DNA of 64,000 nt, taken from NCBI RefSeq assembly GCF_003076635.1, contig NZ_QDKG01000001.1, positions 682,001 through 746,000 on the forward strand, in the 5' to 3' direction. This document shows positions 8,358 to 17,401 of this stretch, piece after piece. The position numbers and the translations under genes are program-made. The stretch's first letter is position 1. Each line of letters begins with the position of its first letter. Origin of the DNA: Sphingobacterium corticibacter. Its GTDB lineage: Bacteria > Bacteroidota > Bacteroidia > Sphingobacteriales > Sphingobacteriaceae. The notes beneath the pieces are model-generated. The model saw only the letters and a program-made list of their open reading frames with translations. It ran no database searches and had not been told where the DNA came from.

Positions 8358-10028
8358 ATGACTAGAGATAATGAACGCCTACCTTTTTTGCAGATCCACC
8401 CGAAGGATAATGTGCTGGTGGCGTTAAGTGACCTTCCAGAAGGTTTTGAGGTGAATTTTGCCGGACAGCAATTTGCTTTGCGCCAAGCGGTAAAAGCGAA
8501 GCATAAATTTACGATAGAAGATATTGCTCAAGATGGCGATGTGTTTATGTACGGTGTGTTGGTGGGTAAGGTTAATGTGGCGCTGGCGACTGGTGAATTG
8601 ATAAGTACAGAAAATCTACGCCATGCGGCGGAAGATTTTCGACTAGGCGAACGAAAAATAGAATGGCAAAAGCCAGATGTATCGGCGATCGCAGATCGTA
8701 CTTTTGATGGCTTTCACCGTAGTAATGGTGCCGTTGGCACGGCAAATTACTGGTTAGTTATACCATTAGTTTTTTGCGAGAATCGCAACGTGCTGACGTT
8801 GAAATCTGCATTGGAAGAGAAGCTAGGCTACCGCGTACAATCTGCTGATTATTCGAATGAAGTAGATGAGTTAATTCGTCAATATCAGTCGGGAGCAGAC
8901 GTCACGCAATTGCTGGAAGCGGATCTATCACCTACGGCGATCGATCGTACGCCGAATCGTTTGTTTCCCAATGTAGATGGTGTTAAGTTTTTGAATCATG
9001 ACATGGGCTGCGGTGGTACACGGATGGATTCCGATGCACTTTGTGGCTTGCTAGCTGGATATATTACACATCCAAATGTGGCTGGTGCGACGGTACTGAG
9101 CTTAGGTTGTCAGCATGCGCAAGCTTCGATCTTGCGCGACGAAATCGCCAAGCGCGATCCAAAATTCGACAAACCCTTGTATGTTTTCGAGCAACAGTTT
9201 GAAGGTACAGAACAGCGCCTGATGCAAAATGCGATTAAATCTACTTTTGCGGGATTGACGATTGCTAACCAACTCAAACGTGAGCCAGCTCCGCTGTCGA
9301 AGTTATGTGTTGGACTAGAATGTGGTGGTTCCGATGGGTTCTCGGGCATATCGGCCAATCCGGCATTAGGTTATCTTTCAGATCTATTGGTTACGTTGGG
9401 CGGTTCGGTCATCTTAGCAGAATTTCCCGAATTGTGCGGCGTAGAGCAGGAGATGAGCGATCGTTGTATGGATGAACCGATGGCCGAAAAATTCATTCAC
9501 CTGATGCGTACCTACAATGCGAAAGCAGAAGCTGATGGATCCGGTTTTTATATGAATCCTTCTCCGGGTAACATTCGCGACGGATTGATTACCGATGCCA
9601 TCAAATCAGCTGGAGCAGCCAAGAAAGGTGGTTCATCGCCAGTGCAGGCGGTGGTAGATTATCCAGAATTGGCCAATACGCCAGGATTGAATCTGCTATG
9701 CACACCTGGCAATGATGTAGAAAGTACCACAGCGGAAGTAGGAGCTGGTGCCAATATCGTATTATTTACGACCGGATTGGGTACGCCGACAGGTAATCCG
9801 ATTGCGCCTGTCATTAAGATTGCAACGAATACAAAAACCTACGAACGTATGCCAGATATTATTGATCTCAACTGCGGAACGATTATCGACGGCGAAGAAA
9901 GTATTGCTGAATCGGCGCATCGCATTTTAGATTATGTAATCGAGGTGGCTAGCGGACGCGAAATCTGCAAAGCCGTGCAATTAGGACAAGATGATTTTAT
10001 TCCATGGAGAAGAGGGGTTTCTCTATAA
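8358..10028 (+). CDS. UxaA-family dehydratase, probable L-fuconate dehydratase
   Basis: A 556-residue protein with an N-terminal SAF domain (about residues 10-95) and the UxaA core and C-terminal domain, including HDMGCGGTRMDSDALCG, LSLGCQHAQA and GLECGGSDGFSG. UxaA enzymes are metal-dependent altronate dehydratases. In this operon the expected step is L-fuconate to 2-keto-3-deoxy-L-fuconate, for which no enolase-type FucD is present. The Campylobacter jejuni fucose locus also carries UxaA homologues, where they are split in two; here the protein is fused. The substrate assignment rests on context. Altronate or galactarate dehydration is the alternative. Confidence 0.88.
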   Translation: MTRDNERLPFLQIHPKDNVLVALSDLPEGFEVNFAGQQFALRQAVKAKHKFTIEDIAQDGDVFMYGVLVGKVNVALATGELISTENLRHAAEDFRLGERKIEWQKPDVSAIADRTFDGFHRSNGAVGTANYWLVIPLVFCENRNVLTLKSALEEKLGYRVQSADYSNEVDELIRQYQSGADVTQLLEADLSPTAIDRTPNRLFPNVDGVKFLNHDMGCGGTRMDSDALCGLLAGYITHPNVAGATVLSLGCQHAQASILRDEIAKRDPKFDKPLYVFEQQFEGTEQRLMQNAIKSTFAGLTIANQLKREPAPLSKLCVGLECGGSDGFSGISANPALGYLSDLLVTLGGSVILAEFPELCGVEQEMSDRCMDEPMAEKFIHLMRTYNAKAEADGSGFYMNPSPGNIRDGLITDAIKSAGAAKKGGSSPVQAVVDYPELANTPGLNLLCTPGNDVESTTAEVGAGANIVLFTTGLGTPTGNPIAPVIKIATNTKTYERMPDIIDLNCGTIIDGEESIAESAHRILDYVIEVASGREICKAVQLGQDDFIPWRRGVSL

Positions 10029-10040
10029 AATATAGTAAAG

Positions 10041-10805
10041 ATGAATAAGCTAAAAGATAAGATAGCCATAGTTACCGGAGGCGGTAGCGGCATAGGAAAA
10101 GCGATCAGTATGAGCTTTGCAGCTGCAGGCGCTACCGTACATATCTTCGATATGAACGAAGCGGGATCAAATGCCGTAGTGCAAGAAATTACTGATTTGG
10201 GCGGTCGTGCAGTGCACCATACCTGTAACGTAACCGATCAAAAAGAAGTGCTCGATCTGATTCAGCAATTGGATAAGGTCGATATTTTGGTAAATAATGC
10301 AGGCATCGCGCACGTAGGTAATGTCGAGAAATGTGCCGAAGCAGATTTTGAGCGCGTATTTCAGGTGAATGTAAAAGGAGCTTACAACCTATTACATGCG
10401 GTCGTTCCTGTGATGAAAGCGCAGGGCGGTGGTGTGATCTTGAATTTAGCTTCGATTGCGGCTTTGGTAGGTATTAGCGATCGATTTGCCTATTCGATGA
10501 GTAAGGGCGCGATTCATGCTATGACGATGTCGGTGGCGCGTGATTATTTACACGATCATATTCGTTGCAATAGCATATCGCCAGCACGCGTGCATACGCC
10601 TTTCGTAGATGGATTTATCCAAGCTAATTACCCTGGTCAGGAAGCGGAGATGTTCGACAAATTGTCGAAGTCGCAGCCGATCGGTAGAATGGCTTCGCCA
10701 GATGAAATTGCTAAATTGGCCTTATTCCTATGTAGCGATGACGCAGCATTTATCACCGGAAATGATTATCCGATTGATGGGGGATTTATTAAATTGAACA
10801 ATTAA
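10041..10805 (+). CDS. SDR oxidoreductase, probable 2-keto-3-deoxy-L-fuconate dehydrogenase
   Basis: A 254-residue classical short-chain dehydrogenase. TGGGSGIG (residues 12-19) is the nucleotide-binding loop, NNAG the structural motif, and Tyr151-xxx-Lys155 (YSMSK) the catalytic pair. Asp38 at the end of beta2 (FDMNEAG) points to NAD+. The ending DDAAFITGNDYPIDGGFI is typical of the 2-keto-3-deoxy-L-fuconate dehydrogenase group. It lies directly after the dehydratase and before the diketo-acid hydrolase, which places it as the oxidation of C4 to 2,4-diketo-3-deoxy-L-fuconate. Assignment between the two SDRs of the operon is by similarity of motifs and order, not proof. Confidence 0.87.
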   Translation: MNKLKDKIAIVTGGGSGIGKAISMSFAAAGATVHIFDMNEAGSNAVVQEITDLGGRAVHHTCNVTDQKEVLDLIQQLDKVDILVNNAGIAHVGNVEKCAEADFERVFQVNVKGAYNLLHAVVPVMKAQGGGVILNLASIAALVGISDRFAYSMSKGAIHAMTMSVARDYLHDHIRCNSISPARVHTPFVDGFIQANYPGQEAEMFDKLSKSQPIGRMASPDEIAKLALFLCSDDAAFITGNDYPIDGGFIKLNN

Positions 10806-10820
10806 AAAAAACACATACAC

Positions 10821-11672
10821 ATGCAGTTAATACGTTTTGGAGAAGCCGGTAACGAAAAAATCGGTGTCAAAGTTGGAGAGAAAAATTACGATGTTTCAGC
10901 CTTTGGTGGCGATTATAATGAGCAGTTTTTTGCGGAAAATGGGCTTTCAAAATTAGCCCAGTTTGTACAAGATCACGAAGGGAAATTGGCCGAAGTGCCT
11001 GCTGATGCACGCATTGGTGCACCGATAGCGCGTCCTTCTAAAATCGTTTGTATCGGTCTGAATTATAAGGATCACGCCGAGGAAACTGGTGCAGCGATTC
11101 CGGCAGAGCCGATTATCTTTATGAAATCGACTACGTCTTTAGTAGGTCCTTTCGATCAAGTGATGCTTCCCAAAAATTCTGAAAAAACGGATTGGGAAGT
11201 AGAATTTGGTATCGTGATTGATAAAAAAGCATCATACGTGTCGGAAGCAGATGCCTTGGATTACGTGGCAGGTTATGTGTTGCACAATGATGTATCCGAG
11301 CGCGAATATCAATTGGAACGTGGCGGTACTTGGGACAAAGGAAAAGGCTGTGATACTTTTGCACCAATCGGTCCGGTGCTGACTACGAAAGAAGAAATTC
11401 CAGACATCAACAACGTACGCCTGTGGTTAAAAGTGAATGGCAAAACGTATCAGGATGGTAATACCAAAAACTTGATTTTCAATGTGCCATTTATCGTTTC
11501 CTATGTTTCTCAATTTATGACTTTGTTGCCAGGCGATGTGATCTCTACCGGTACGCCGGCAGGAGTTGGTTTGGGCTTCAATCCGCCAATCTATTTGAAA
11601 CCGGGCGATGTGATTGAGTTGGGAGCTGATTATTTGGGTGAATCACGTCAAGAAGTGATCGCTTATCGTTAA
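10821..11672 (+). CDS. FAH-family hydrolase, probable 2,4-diketo-3-deoxy-L-fuconate hydrolase
   Basis: A 283-residue fumarylacetoacetase-fold hydrolase. An N-terminal small domain (residues 1-70) precedes the catalytic domain beginning at KIVCIGLNYKDHAEE. The metal ligands are in TDWEVEFGIVI (Glu) and NDVSEREYQLER (Asp), and STGTPAGVGLGF is the substrate loop. It would cut 2,4-diketo-3-deoxy-L-fuconate to pyruvate and L-lactate, the end of the oxidative fucose route. It shares a 15-nt spacing with the SDR gene upstream. The fold is certain; the substrate is inferred from the operon. Confidence 0.92.
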   Translation: MQLIRFGEAGNEKIGVKVGEKNYDVSAFGGDYNEQFFAENGLSKLAQFVQDHEGKLAEVPADARIGAPIARPSKIVCIGLNYKDHAEETGAAIPAEPIIFMKSTTSLVGPFDQVMLPKNSEKTDWEVEFGIVIDKKASYVSEADALDYVAGYVLHNDVSEREYQLERGGTWDKGKGCDTFAPIGPVLTTKEEIPDINNVRLWLKVNGKTYQDGNTKNLIFNVPFIVSYVSQFMTLLPGDVISTGTPAGVGLGFNPPIYLKPGDVIELGADYLGESRQEVIAYR

Positions 11673-11714
11673 TATATATTTCGGTTTACATCCGTCTGAC
11701 AAAAAGCAGGACAC

Positions 11715-12542
11715 ATGAAAATAGATGCACACCAACATTTCTGGATCTACGACGCGGAGCGCGATAGCTGGATCACGGAAGATATGAGCGTAATCCGACG
11801 CGATTTTTTACCGACAGATTTGCGCGCAGAATTGCATAGCAACCGTATGGATGGCGTCATTGCCGTGCAAGCGGCCTGCACGCTAGAAGAAACGCAGTTT
11901 CTGGTCGACTTATCGACGATGTATGGCATGATCAAAGGCGTGGTCGGTTGGGTGGATCTCACTTCGGATGATGTGGAAGAGCATTTGGAGCGCTTTAGCA
12001 AAATTCCGATTATTAAAGGTTTTCGACATGTGGTAGAAGGTGAGTCTGATCCAGACTTTTTGATGCAGGAGTCGGTGCAACGATCGATCCGTTTGTTGAC
12101 CAAATATGGCTTCACCTATGATTTGCTCATTCGTCCAAGACATTTTGCCTCCACTTTACTTTGCGTCAAAGAGAATCCCGATCAGCAGTTTATATTGGAT
12201 CATATGGCCAAGCCAGATGTTAAAGCTGGAGAAGTGGAACAGTGGGCTAGCTTTATTGCTGAGCTAGCTACTTATCCTAATGTGGTGTGTAAGGTTTCGG
12301 GTTTAGTGACAGAGGCGGATTGGTCGAATTGGATATTGTCTGACTTCGCAGCCTATATAGATCATGTGATTCTTCATTTTGGCAAGGATCGCTTGCTTTT
12401 TGGTTCAGATTGGCCGGTTTGTTTGGTTGCTAGTACCTATAAAGAAACGAAGGAGATTGCAGCAAGCCAATTAGATGGATTTTCTGCGGACGAGCAAGCT
12501 GCCTTTTGGGGAGAAACCGCACGTAGAATCTATAAATTTTAA
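11715..12542 (+). CDS. Amidohydrolase, probable L-fucono-1,5-lactonase
   Basis: A 275-residue TIM-barrel amidohydrolase of the COG3618 lactonase group. The N-terminal metal motif is DAHQHFW (residues 4-10), ILDHMAKPD carries the central His, and LLFGSDWPVC holds the catalytic Asp. It hydrolyses the lactone formed by fucose dehydrogenase to L-fuconate. It lies between the FAH hydrolase and the second SDR, 2-8 nt from the latter depending on the start taken. The family and the role agree with biochemically characterised fuconolactonases, but specificity against rhamnonolactone cannot be excluded. Confidence 0.9.
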   Translation: MKIDAHQHFWIYDAERDSWITEDMSVIRRDFLPTDLRAELHSNRMDGVIAVQAACTLEETQFLVDLSTMYGMIKGVVGWVDLTSDDVEEHLERFSKIPIIKGFRHVVEGESDPDFLMQESVQRSIRLLTKYGFTYDLLIRPRHFASTLLCVKENPDQQFILDHMAKPDVKAGEVEQWASFIAELATYPNVVCKVSGLVTEADWSNWILSDFAAYIDHVILHFGKDRLLFGSDWPVCLVASTYKETKEIAASQLDGFSADEQAAFWGETARRIYKF

Positions 12543-12550
12543 AATTGGAG

Positions 12551-13339
12551 ATGGATTTACATTTAAAAAATAAAGTCGTCATCGTGACAGGTGGCGCGAA
12601 AGGTATTGGTAAAGGTATTGTGTTATCCTTAGCAAAAGAAGGAGCAATTCCGGTGATCGTAGGTCGAAGTAAGGCCGATAATCAGCTTGTGGTAAACGAA
12701 GTGAATGCACTGGGTGCTGAAGCATCGGCGGTTGTAGCGGAACTATCAGATCCAGCGGCTTGCGAACATGCTATCAAGGAAACACTTGCAAAATATGGCC
12801 GTATTGATGGCTTGGTAAATAATGCTGGCGTGAATGATGGCGTCGGCTTAGCTTCGGGTAATTATGAAGCATTTGTAGCTTCCTTGCACAAAAACTTGGT
12901 GCATTATTACCTGATGGCACATCATGCTTTAGATGCACTTAAGGTGAGCAAAGGTGCGATTGTAAATATCAGTTCGAAAACGGCGGAAACAGGGCAGGGT
13001 GGAACTTCTGCTTACGCAGCGTCTAACGGAGGTCGCAACGCGCTCACGCGCGAATGGGCTGTAGAACTATTGCCGCATCAAATTCGGGTAAATGCCATCG
13101 TGGTGGCTGAAGCAGCGACACCGCAGTACGATCGTTGGATTCAAACATTGGATAATCCGGAAGAAACCTTGAAGAAGATTACAGATCGTATTCCGTTAGG
13201 AAACCGCATGACTACGGCAGAGGAAATTGCAGATACCTGTGTATTCTTGCTGTCGGATAAATCGAGCCATACTACAGGACAATTAATCCACGTTGATGGT
13301 GGATATGTGCACTTAGATCGCTCTTTAGTGAGAGAATAA
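12551..13339 (+). CDS. SDR oxidoreductase, probable L-fucose dehydrogenase, with Asn in place of the catalytic Lys
   Basis: A 262-residue short-chain dehydrogenase: TGGAKGIGKG near residue 13 binds NAD(P), NNAG is present, and SSKTAETGQGGTSAY leads to the active site. The catalytic tyrosine is Tyr155, but the usual YxxxK is YAASN: the lysine position is Asn159 (codon AAC). The rest of the fold and the end (GQLIHVDGGYVHLDR) look intact. As last gene of the fucose operon it most likely makes L-fuconolactone from L-fucose. The ATG at 12551 is used; a TTG two codons upstream is also in frame. The missing lysine could mean altered proton transfer or a family-wide variant. Confidence 0.85.
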   Translation: MDLHLKNKVVIVTGGAKGIGKGIVLSLAKEGAIPVIVGRSKADNQLVVNEVNALGAEASAVVAELSDPAACEHAIKETLAKYGRIDGLVNNAGVNDGVGLASGNYEAFVASLHKNLVHYYLMAHHALDALKVSKGAIVNISSKTAETGQGGTSAYAASNGGRNALTREWAVELLPHQIRVNAIVVAEAATPQYDRWIQTLDNPEETLKKITDRIPLGNRMTTAEEIADTCVFLLSDKSSHTTGQLIHVDGGYVHLDRSLVRE

Positions 13340-13467
13340 GTGTTGCTGAACTATCGAATTAGTGCATTATTCGCAGCTAATGGCGGTAAATAAAGATGTT
13401 TAGATGGTACTGTGAAAAATAAATACGCTATAAATCAGTCGCTTTGGTTATAGGTGGTGATTTCTCT

Positions 13468-13497
13468 TTGCAAATCAATTTGGAGTACCTATATTTG
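13468..13497 (+). promoter_or_regulatory. Predicted promoter of tRNA-Leu
   Basis: -33 TTG at 13468-13470, 19-nt spacer, -7 TATATTTG at 13490-13497. The tRNA 5' end follows 33 nt later. Confidence 0.6.
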
Positions 13498-13529
13498 CAT
13501 CACTTCAAACAACGGAAGTAACCAGAGAT

Positions 13530-13611
13530 GCCCAGATGGCGGAATTGGTAGACGCGCTGGTCTCAAACACCAGTGGAGCAATCCATGCCGGTTCGATCCC
13601 GGCTCTGGGTA
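13530..13611 (+). tRNA. tRNA-Leu (anticodon CAA)
   Basis: An 82-nt class II tRNA without encoded CCA. The acceptor arms GCCCAGA and TCTGGGT pair, with a G-U closing pair, and A73 follows. The anticodon stem CTGGT/ACCAG holds the loop CTCAAAC, with anticodon CAA reading UUG. The long variable arm TGGA-GCAA-TCCA is typical of leucine tRNAs, and the T arm is GCCGG-TTCGATC-CCGGC. Confidence 0.97.
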
Positions 13612-13613
13612 CA

Positions 13614-13652
13614 AAGCCTGATAGTTTTACAACTATTAGGCTTTTCCTTTTT
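13614..13652 (+). terminator. Intrinsic terminator after tRNA-Leu
   Basis: AAGCCT-g-ATAGTT, loop TTAC, AACTAT-t-AGGCTT (13614-13643), followed by the T-rich TTCCTTTTT. The stem starts 2 nt after the discriminator base. Confidence 0.75.
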
Positions 13653-13796
13653 CTGGCGAAATGCTTAACATCTTTTAACACAAGTGCGATTAAACATTCT
13701 GCTCTTTTTCGACTCTATCTTATACAAAGCGAATCACAATGTGTAGGCAGTAGGTGAATAGTAGGATAGTGATTGATTATATGTTTTAAATGTGGA

Positions 13797-13831
13797 AAGT
13801 CTTGTCCGAAAGGGCAAGACTTTTTTATTTT
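13797..13831 (+). terminator. Intrinsic terminator between tRNA-Leu and rnhA
   Basis: AAGTCTTGTCC, loop GAAA, GGGCAAGACTT, then TTTTTATTTT on the plus strand. Read on the minus strand the stem is the same but the T-run is poor, so it ends plus-strand transcription best and may also help to end rnhA, which stops at 13830. Confidence 0.75.
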
Positions 13832-14330
13832 AGGACAACTTTGCTGCTTCTGCTTCGAAGATATGGTCTATTTTCCATTCAGGTTTGTTTTTGGAGGCGG
13901 CCACGGCTAGACGATCACATCGCTCATTCAAAGGATGCCCCGCGTGCCCCTTGACCCATACTAATCTTACTTGATGCAGCTTATATAATTGCATCAATCT
14001 TAACCAAAGATCCTTATTCTTTTTGCCGACGAAACCTTTTTGTATCCAACCATACACCCATTTTTTGTCAATAGCATCAATGACATATTTAGAATCCGAA
14101 TAAACCGTCACTTGCTGATTGATGGATTTGAGGGCTTCTAAGCCGATGATGACGGCGAGCAATTCCATGCGGTTGTTGGTAGTTTTGCGAAAACCTCCAG
14201 AATATTCTTTTTCAATTAACTTTCCGTGCAAAGCTTCATTATCTCCCTTATAAATCGTTCTTAAAATTGTACCGTATCCACCCGGACCAGGATTTCCGCT
14301 AGAAGCACCGTCTGTATATAATTCAATCAT
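13830..14330 (-). CDS. rnhA: Ribonuclease HI
   Basis: A 166-residue RNase H fold enzyme that cleaves RNA in RNA-DNA hybrids. All four acidic metal ligands can be seen: Asp in LYTDGASSGNPG (residue 6), Glu in NRMELLAVI, Asp in YSDSKYVID and Asp in RCDRLAVAA. The catalytic-loop His lies in VKGHAGHPLNERCD. The length is near the bacterial standard of about 155. It lies on the minus strand downstream of rpoD, separated from it by the rpoD terminator, so it is probably transcribed alone. Confidence 0.96.
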   Translation of the reverse strand: MIELYTDGASSGNPGPGGYGTILRTIYKGDNEALHGKLIEKEYSGGFRKTTNNRMELLAVIIGLEALKSINQQVTVYSDSKYVIDAIDKKWVYGWIQKGFVGKKNKDLWLRLMQLYKLHQVRLVWVKGHAGHPLNERCDRLAVAASKNKPEWKIDHIFEAEAAKLS

Positions 14331-14436
14331 TATTTCAAATATACAGGTTTTGTCGGGCTGTGCCTATCGATAATGAGTAGATTGTGTTGAACAGATTGAT
14401 TCCCTTTGAGGAAGAATTATTAACGAGTGTAAAGCA

Positions 14437-14467
14437 CAAAAAAAATGCGTAGCTTTAGGCTACGCAT
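14437..14467 (-). terminator. Intrinsic terminator of rpoD
   Basis: On the minus strand, ATGCGTAGC, loop CTAAA, GCTACGCAT, followed by eight T residues (14444-14437). It lies 36 nt after the rpoD stop codon. Confidence 0.88.
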
Positions 14468-14502
14468 CTACGTTCTCATGTCCAATATGTTGCGGGACGT
14501 TT

Positions 14503-15363
14503 TTAGCCTAAGTACGACTTCAGAATTCGACTTCTTGAAGTGTGGCGCAAACGTTGCAATGCTTTGTCCTTAATCTGTCTTACACGCTCGCGTGTCAAGC
14601 TGAATTTTTCACCGATCTCTTCTAGAGATAATTGGTGGTTGGATCCCAATCCGAAAAACAATACGATAATTTCGCGTTCACGCTCTGTTAGCGTCGCTAA
14701 AGAACGTTTAATTTCTTCAGATAATGATTCATCAATTAGAGAGCTATCCGTATCCGGATCTTTGTTCTCTAATACGTCCAACAAAGTGTTTTCTTCACCC
14801 TGTACGAATGGTGCGTCCATAGAAACATGTCTACCTGAATTACTCAATGTATCAGATACTTTATCTACTGTGGTTTCTAGGATGTCTGCTAATTCTTCAG
14901 GAGAAGGCTCGCGTTCATATTCTTGTTCAAGCTTAGAAAAAGCTTTACTAATTTTACTCAAAGAACCTACTTGGTTCAAAGGTAAACGAACGATTCTTGA
15001 CTGCTCAGCGATGGCTTGTAATATAGATTGGCGAATCCACCATACTGCGTAAGAAATAAACTTAAATCCTTTGGTTTCGTCGAACCGCTTTGCCGCCTTA
15101 ATTAGGCCTAAGTTACCTTCATTGATCAAGTCACCTAATGTTAGACCTTGATTCTGATATTGCTTGGCGACAGAGACGACAAACCGTAGATTCGTTTTGG
15201 TAAGTTTTTCTAGCGCTACTTGATCACCCTCTCGGATGCGTTGCGCTAAGATTACTTCTTCTTCCGCAGTAATTAGGTCTACTTTACCAATTTCGTGAAG
15301 ATACTTATCTAACGATTGAGATTCACGGTTGGTAATGGATTGTGTAATTTTAAGCTGTCTCAT
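14503..15363 (-). CDS. rpoD: Primary RNA polymerase sigma-70 factor of the short Bacteroidota type
   Basis: A 286-residue sigma factor that recognises housekeeping promoters. It lacks the long region 1.1 and the non-conserved insert of proteobacterial RpoD, as usual in Bacteroidota. Region 1.2 is [15 protein letters not shown], region 2 includes [34 protein letters not shown] and [15 protein letters not shown], region 3 follows [12 protein letters not shown], and region 4.2 is [21 protein letters not shown] strong terminator follows. This factor explains the TAnnTTTG-type -7 elements seen across the window. Confidence 0.97.
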   Translation of the reverse strand: MRQLKITQSITNRESQSLDKYLHEIGKVDLITAEEEVILAQRIREGDQVALEKLTKTNLRFVVSVAKQYQNQGLTLGDLINEGNLGLIKAAKRFDETKGFKFISYAVWWIRQSILQAIAEQSRIVRLPLNQVGSLSKISKAFSKLEQEYEREPSPEELADILETTVDKVSDTLSNSGRHVSMDAPFVQGEENTLLDVLENKDPDTDSSLIDESLSEEIKRSLATLTEREREIIVLFFGLGSNHQLSLEEIGEKFSLTRERVRQIKDKALQRLRHTSRSRILKSYLG

Positions 15364-15811
15364 CTACTATATTAAATGCCTTCCTTAATGAAATGTTTGC
15401 AAAAATACGAAAAATAACCGTAAAACTTGCTAACATGCCCATATTATACTTGTTCAGAATGAGGTAATTAGAAAAGGTTTAATGAACTATAACATCGTCA
15501 AAAATTGTTCCAAAACGTAAATAATAGCATGTTTACACATAGATTTTTTGATGATATTGATTTAAAGTATGACTAGCGAAGCTCTTTTCTCCGTGAAGAA
15601 AAAAGTATAAGCCCTCAACAAAGATCTTATTTCTAAAATTGAACATACAATGCAGTTGTTAATATGACAATAATATGGTAGCATTAATGCTTCATGAGGT
15701 GCGCTAACATCTTATTTCGAAGTAAATCTTTCAATGAGTTAGTACTCCTGTGCTGCTTTGATTAATTTGTAATCGCGAGGCTTTCTTCGTATATTATTTC
15801 CGTTGTTAGAT
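15364..15811. other. 448-nt intergenic region between rpoD and the CrtI-like gene
   Basis: AT-rich divergent spacer. The only element I can support is a minus-strand -7 match, TATTTTTG at 15407-15400, about 37 nt before the rpoD start; no good -33 TTG accompanies it. I see no ORF with family resemblance, no tRNA, no terminator and no long inverted repeat here. Confidence 0.4.
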
Positions 15812-17251
15812 ATGTCGATGAACAGATATGATGCTATTATTGTGGGGTCTGGCCCGAATGGGTTTGCGGCCGCCATTACTTTGCAACGGCAAGGATTGGC
15901 TACGCTTTTGATTGAAGGCGATGAGCAAATTGGTGGCGGTATGCGTACGAAGGAGCTTACGCTGCCGGGATTTAAACACGATGTCTGTTCGGCCATACAT
16001 CCTATGGCCATGGCTTCGCCTTTTTTCAATTCGCTTCCATTGGCGGCGCATGGGTTGGAATTTGTGACGCCAAAGTACGCGGCTGCTCATCCTTTAGATA
16101 ATGGCGATACGGCTTTTCTGCACAATAACTTGGCCGACACAGCAGCAGGTTTGGGAGTGGATGGCAAGCGGTATAAAAACTTAATCAAACCCGTATTGGA
16201 ACATTGGGAATCGCTAGCCAAAGCGATTATGGGACCTTTGCGGTTTCCGGAGAAACCGCTGAATCTAGCGGCCTTTGGTTTGCACGCGTTGCAACCTGCC
16301 AGTTGGATCGCGAATCGTTTTAAGACCGACCAAGGTGCTGCACTTTGGGCTGGTATGGCGGCTCATGGTATTCAACCGTTGAGCAACTGGGCTACATCGG
16401 CGATTGCCTTGGTACTTTCTGCTGTGGGGAATAAATATGGTTGGCCCGTACCGATTGGAGGTTCGCAGGCCATTGTGAATGCGCTGTTAAGCTACTACCG
16501 ATCGTTGGGCGGCGAGTTGCAAACGGGGAATTGGGTAGATGATATCGCAGCATTGCCTTCGCATACAACTTTGATCCTTGATCTGACGCCAAAGCAATTA
16601 TTAGGGCTAAAAGGTTTGAAGTTTTCACCAGGATATACCCGACAATTGCAACAATTTAGGCAAGGGATGGGCGTGTTCAAAATCGATTGGGCCTTGTCAG
16701 AAAAAACTCCTTTCAAAGATGTACGCTGCCAACAAGCCGCTACCGTGCATCTAGGTAATACCTATGCCGAAATCGCAGCAAACGAAAGTGCTAGTCATCT
16801 GGGTAAAAAAGTAGAGAAACCGTTTGTGTTGTTTACGCAGCAAAGTGCATTTGACAGTCAACGGGCTCCCGTGGGAAAACACACCGGATGGGCTTATTGT
16901 CACGTGCCGAATGGCTCACCAGAAGATTACACCGAAGAAATTGAAGCACAGGTAGAGCGGTTCGCTCCAGGTTTTCGAGATACGATCTTAGCACGACATA
17001 CCTACAGTCCGGCGCAGTTAGAAGCGTACAACCCGAATTATGTGGGCGGCGATATCAATGGTGGAATCATGGATGTTTTCCAATTGTATACTCGGCCAAC
17101 GAGATCACTAACGCCCTATCGCACTTCCCTCAAAAATGTGTATATCTGTTCATCGTCTACGCCACCAGGTGGTGGTGTACATGGTATGTCTGGTTATCAT
17201 GCAGCGAAGACTGCGTTAAAAGATCATTTTGATATTAATCCTACTCTATGA
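15812..17251 (+). CDS. CrtI-like FAD-dependent oxidoreductase (phytoene desaturase superfamily)
   Basis: A 479-residue flavoprotein. The N-terminal dinucleotide fold YDAIIVGSGPNGFAAAI (GxGxxG) and the following LLIEGDEQIGGGMRTKEL are typical of the COG1233 group. The C-terminal FAD block is VYICSSSTPPGGGVHGMSGY. The group covers carotenoid desaturases and saturases, plus many uncharacterised enzymes. There is no phytoene synthase or other carotenoid gene nearby, so the substrate is unknown. ATG 15812 or the ATG at 15818 are both possible starts; an upstream TTG gives no extra family sequence. It appears monocistronic. Confidence 0.85.
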   Translation: MSMNRYDAIIVGSGPNGFAAAITLQRQGLATLLIEGDEQIGGGMRTKELTLPGFKHDVCSAIHPMAMASPFFNSLPLAAHGLEFVTPKYAAAHPLDNGDTAFLHNNLADTAAGLGVDGKRYKNLIKPVLEHWESLAKAIMGPLRFPEKPLNLAAFGLHALQPASWIANRFKTDQGAALWAGMAAHGIQPLSNWATSAIALVLSAVGNKYGWPVPIGGSQAIVNALLSYYRSLGGELQTGNWVDDIAALPSHTTLILDLTPKQLLGLKGLKFSPGYTRQLQQFRQGMGVFKIDWALSEKTPFKDVRCQQAATVHLGNTYAEIAANESASHLGKKVEKPFVLFTQQSAFDSQRAPVGKHTGWAYCHVPNGSPEDYTEEIEAQVERFAPGFRDTILARHTYSPAQLEAYNPNYVGGDINGGIMDVFQLYTRPTRSLTPYRTSLKNVYICSSSTPPGGGVHGMSGYHAAKTALKDHFDINPTL

Positions 17252-17401
17252 CGTGGTCAAAAATTGGTATCATGTAAGTTTGATCCAGTCGGCTTTTTCA
17301 TCATGCCATATCTCAATTCCGTGGCTTATAATGAATATTCACAAAGCTTAGGTTTGTTTTAAAATTAATTTTTTGTAGTTTTATTTTACAATCAATTATA
17401 A

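Noticed and set aside
13536..13757. Plus-strand reading frame over the tRNA-Leu gene
   Set aside because: It starts inside the tRNA and runs through the tRNA terminator; the first part is only the tRNA sequence translated.
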